In this document: piece by piece, positions 7,747 through 9,443 of the stretch | Position numbering within the stretch: the stretch's first letter is position 1 | How the letters are laid out: each line of letters begins with the position of its first letter | Assembly (NCBI GenBank): GCA_017543025.1 | Contig: JAFYGX010000178.1 | Location: 1-9,443 of the forward strand | From: Solobacterium sp. | GTDB lineage: Bacteria; Bacillota_I; Bacilli_A; Erysipelotrichales; Erysipelotrichaceae | Direction of reading: 5' to 3' | DNA length: 9,443 nt | Program-made: the position numbers and the translations under genes | The notes under the pieces: generated by a model | What the model was told of the DNA's origin: nothing | The model's input: the letters and a program-made list of their open reading frames with translations, nothing else | The model's database searches: none

Positions 7747-9056
7747 CCGTCGCAGATAAAATCATTCAAGTGGCCGGCGAACTGTTTCCAGAATCCGCAA
7801 TACTTCGTATGTGCAGGGTAAGCCGCTCCAGTTATATGGAACGCAGAAAGGCACAGGAGGCAGCGGAAGAACGGGAAACGGAAAAGACACAGAAAGAAGA
7901 TGGAATAAAGGAATGCATGCGCAGGATCATCAAGAAGATTTCGTTCGTTCCGGGAGAACGGGTCTTCAAGTCATTTCTCTGGAGAGAATATGAGTGCAAT
8001 GTTGGGCGTAAGCTGATCCGCAGACTGATGGCAGAGATGAATCTCGTCGCAGCCACTCCGAAGAAAGATGCATATAAAGGAAAAGCCAAACATGATCACC
8101 CCTGCACAGCACCTGAAAACCTTGTGAACCAGAATTTCCGTGTTGAACCGCGGCATATCATATGCACCGACATCACTTATCTCTACTTCGGAATTCTTCG
8201 TACAACCATATATCTCTGCGTTTTTCGTGACGCATTCACCAAAGAGATCCTTGGCTGGTCAGTAAAACGCCAGATGACCACAGATCTGATCAAGGCAGCG
8301 TATAAAATGATGATGACCAAACATGGCAATGAGCTTCGTGGCAAGAACACATCTGTTCTGGTCCACAGCGACCAGGGTTCCCAATACCTGTCATTTACCT
8401 TCAAAAAGCTGCTTGAAAATGATGGGTTTCTTCAGTCGGTATCAGCGCGTGGCAACAGCCAGGACAACGCAGCCTGTGAGGCATTCTTCTCCCGGCTTAA
8501 GACGATGGTTCTCGACCCTGTTTCGCTCTGCCGGAGCTTAGATCAGGCAGAGAAGATGCTCGATGGCTGTATTAATCAGTACAATAACGAAATCTATGAG
8601 TTGGACCTTGCCGGGCTGACACCGCATGAGTTTTACCTTTACTGCGTGACAGGTGTCTATCCCTGCGAAGATTACTTCGGCGTAAAAGCAACAGAGCTTG
8701 ATTCCCTTGAATCTATTGTGCAGAGAAACCTGAAACGGCAGGAAGAACAGGCGGAGAAGAGACGGGAACAGAGTCAGGAACGAAACCGGGCCGCTCAGCT
8801 TCTGAAGAAGGACCCGGTTCAGATCACAATTGAAGATCAGCTGCTTCTGGAACGAGTGATCAGACGATACAAGAAACACCGGGATAAAATCGACGATGAG
8901 ATCAAACAGCTGGAAGAAGTGCTGTCTCAGGCGAAAGCTGCTCAGAAGTTCCTTTCCGCCATGCCGGAAGAAGAACGCAGAAAATACGGCACACCGCAGG
9001 CCTGGCAGACAGAACCTCATCTGAATTACATCTACGGTATGGCTGGATTGTTCTGA
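7632..9056 (+). CDS. IS3-type OrfB (DDE catalytic part) of the second transposase, expressed by -1 frameshift
   Basis: The frame opens with GTG at 7632 (474 aa) but has no convincing ribosome binding site. Entry by -1 frameshifting near 7671-7677 is more likely and would give a fusion of about 610 aa (151 from orfA plus 459). The DDE triad is intact: Asp180 in CTDITY, Asp247 in VHSDQGSQY and Glu283 in NAACEAFFSRLK, with 35 residues between the last two. Early residues 40-70 (ADKIIQ..., SRSSYMERR) match the start of typical OrfB. After the catalytic domain ends near residue 340, a further 130 residues continue. They are strongly charged and helical (365-440, coiled-coil-like) and end in a short aromatic tail (HLNYIYGMAGLF). 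IS3 OrfB is usually about 280-300 aa, so this extension is unusual. Confidence 0.9.
   Translation: MYVSRSGTRIRAGKKTITISGESFQIAENDGEKRKRKLTVADKIIQVAGELFPESAILRMCRVSRSSYMERRKAQEAAEERETEKTQKEDGIKECMRRIIKKISFVPGERVFKSFLWREYECNVGRKLIRRLMAEMNLVAATPKKDAYKGKAKHDHPCTAPENLVNQNFRVEPRHIICTDITYLYFGILRTTIYLCVFRDAFTKEILGWSVKRQMTTDLIKAAYKMMMTKHGNELRGKNTSVLVHSDQGSQYLSFTFKKLLENDGFLQSVSARGNSQDNAACEAFFSRLKTMVLDPVSLCRSLDQAEKMLDGCINQYNNEIYELDLAGLTPHEFYLYCVTGVYPCEDYFGVKATELDSLESIVQRNLKRQEEQAEKRREQSQERNRAAQLLKKDPVQITIEDQLLLERVIRRYKKHRDKIDDEIKQLEEVLSQAKAAQKFLSAMPEEERRKYGTPQAWQTEPHLNYIYGMAGLF
7671..7708 (+). promoter_or_regulatory. Programmed -1 ribosomal frameshift signal (orfA to orfB)
   Basis: An A8 run (7670-7677) is read in orfA as GAA AAA AAA CGA, giving the slippery string A_AAA_AAA at 7671-7677. 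Ten bases later a perfect 7-bp hairpin follows, ATCTGGA (7688-7694) with TCCAGAT (7702-7708) around a 7-nt loop. Sliding back one base moves the ribosome into the orfB frame. A-rich slippery runs with a downstream stem are the known IS3-family arrangement. Confidence 0.75.
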
Positions 9057-9404
9057 TACATCTCGGATCTCCTCGTGCCCCTGAAGGGGCGTCGTCGCTC
9101 CGAAGGTTTTCTTGCGGTAATGGGCTGCCAAAAGAGGAAAAGGATCCTAGCCAATCATGGCGTCAGATCCCTCCTCTACAAAATCTCTTTTGTATAGCCG
9201 TCACAATACCGTTCGTGGTCGGACCTCTCCGGAGCCATTGATCTCTCTTGTGACGCATTGATTATACTGCATAATTTCTGATTTGATTCAGCTCTTCGAA
9301 GAAAGAGAATTTTCCTGTGATACAGACCATTTGAAAACGCAGGTTGTGAGCCAGGGGTGGCTCCTTCCTGCGTTTCATTTTTCCTGCCTCCAGACAAATC
9401 TCGA
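9057..9404 (+). other. Noncoding, hairpin-rich segment before the right end
   Basis: About 350 bp with no credible gene on either strand. It contains a chain of stem-loops: CGGA...TCCG (9064-9102) enclosing GCCCC-TGAA-GGGGC; AGAGG/CCTCT with GGATC/GATCC and GCCA/TGGC (9133-9177); TACAAAA/TTTTGTA (9177-9194); CGTCACAA/TTGTGACG (9199-9255) enclosing TGG/CCA and CGGA/TCCG; ATTAT/ATAAT (9261-9275); CTGA/TCAG (9278-9291). An intrinsic terminator closes it. It could be a structured 3' untranslated region or a small RNA of the element. Typical IS3 elements have only a short gap between orfB and the right end. Confidence 0.5.
9335..9382 (+). terminator. Intrinsic terminator near the right end of the element
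   Basis: AAACGCAGG (9335-9343) pairs with CCTGCGTTT (9367-9375), and GAGCCA (9348-9353) with TGGCTC (9358-9363), around a GGGG loop. The tail CATTTTT (9376-9382) follows. It would end the transposase transcript or a small RNA inside the element, 22 bp before the right inverted repeat. Confidence 0.8.
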
Positions 9405-9443
9405 AACTGTCAAACAATTGTACTTGACAAGGGTTCCAGTTTA
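9405..9443 (-). repeat. Right terminal inverted repeat (IRR)
   Basis: Read on the minus strand from 9443 inward, it matches the left end at 26 of 39 positions without gaps (blocks TAAACTGG, CC, GTACA, TTGACAGTT at identical offsets). On the plus strand it reads AACTGTCAA at 9405-9413 and ends CCAGTTTA at 9436-9443, the last base of the window. Confidence 0.8.
9424..9443 (+). promoter_or_regulatory. Outward -35 half of a predicted circle-junction promoter
   Basis: A consensus TTGACA (9424-9429) in the right end points outward, with 14 bp left to the element end. When the ends abut in an IS3-type circle with the usual 3-bp spacer, the first six bases of the left end, TAAACT (5160-5165, 4 of 6 to TATAAT), fall exactly 17 bp downstream. 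This is the layout of the IS911-type junction promoter. It would drive the first transposase only in the circular form. Confidence 0.6.

Larger units (their letters stand above)
5160..9443 (+). mobile_element. IS3-family (IS150-group-like) element with two transposases
   Basis: A 4,284-bp unit bounded by inverted ends that match at 26 of 39 ungapped positions. It holds two co-oriented IS3-type DDE transposases (5288-7195 and the frameshifted pair 7225-9056) and a 350-nt noncoding tail. The blocks ACTGG..CC and TTGACAG in the ends follow the pattern of IS150-group elements. The 29-bp gap between the two transposases contains no IS end, so they appear to belong to one element. Members of this family move by copy-out/paste-in through a circular intermediate. 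The usual length is 1.2-1.6 kb, so this one is very long. The right flank is outside the window, so no target-site duplication can be scored. A nested insertion with lost internal ends is the main alternative. Confidence 0.75.

Noticed and set aside
9176..9397. Minus-strand frame of 73 codons in the noncoding tail
   Set aside because: The composition is unlike a protein, there is no good ribosome binding site, and it runs through the terminator hairpin. The stem-loops explain the region better.

Overview
The window reads as part of a Bacillota chromosome. The genes are preceded by strong AGGAGG-type ribosome binding sites, and the phosphoglycerate kinase has the SHLGK.K...DKAK and [16 protein letters not shown] segments typical of the Bacilli/Erysipelotrichia type of this enzyme. 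Composition is near-balanced in GC by eye. I would guess an erysipelotrichial or related gut-type Firmicute, but that placement is an inference and is not firm.

Positions 1-364 contain no gene. They hold a stem-loop, an intrinsic terminator (about 122-170) that probably ends an upstream unit, an imperfect inverted repeat (202-250), and an extended -10 promoter (302-331). That promoter drives a lower-glycolysis operon: pgk (365-1546), tpiA (1551-2303, four bases downstream) and eno (2368-3744). The operon ends in a strong intrinsic terminator (3762-3814). No gap or phosphoglycerate mutase gene is in the window.

A lone cytoplasmic protein of unknown function (398 aa) lies at 3935-5131.

Positions 5160-9443 appear to be one 4,284-bp mobile element. 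The two ends form an inverted repeat that matches 26 of 39 positions without a gap, in blocks typical of the IS150 group of the IS3 family (ACTG..CC and TTGACAG). Between the ends are two different IS3-type DDE transposases in the same orientation. The first is a single 635-aa reading frame. The second is split into orfA (7225-7746) and orfB (frame 7632-9056), joined by a predicted programmed -1 frameshift (A8 run plus stem-loop) into a protein of about 610 aa. No internal IS end separates them.

The element also shows apparent control devices. An outward -35 in the right end would form a 17-bp-spaced junction promoter with the left end in a circular intermediate. A long terminator-like hairpin in the left end would be lost from transcripts started at that junction. 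The first transposase has its Shine-Dalgarno sequence in the loop of a perfect 7-bp hairpin. A 350-nt noncoding, hairpin-rich segment ending in an intrinsic terminator lies before the right end. IS3-family elements are normally about 1.2-1.6 kb with one transposase, so this two-transposase layout with a structured 3' region is the most unusual thing in the window. The window stops exactly where the right inverted repeat stops, so the target-site duplication cannot be checked.
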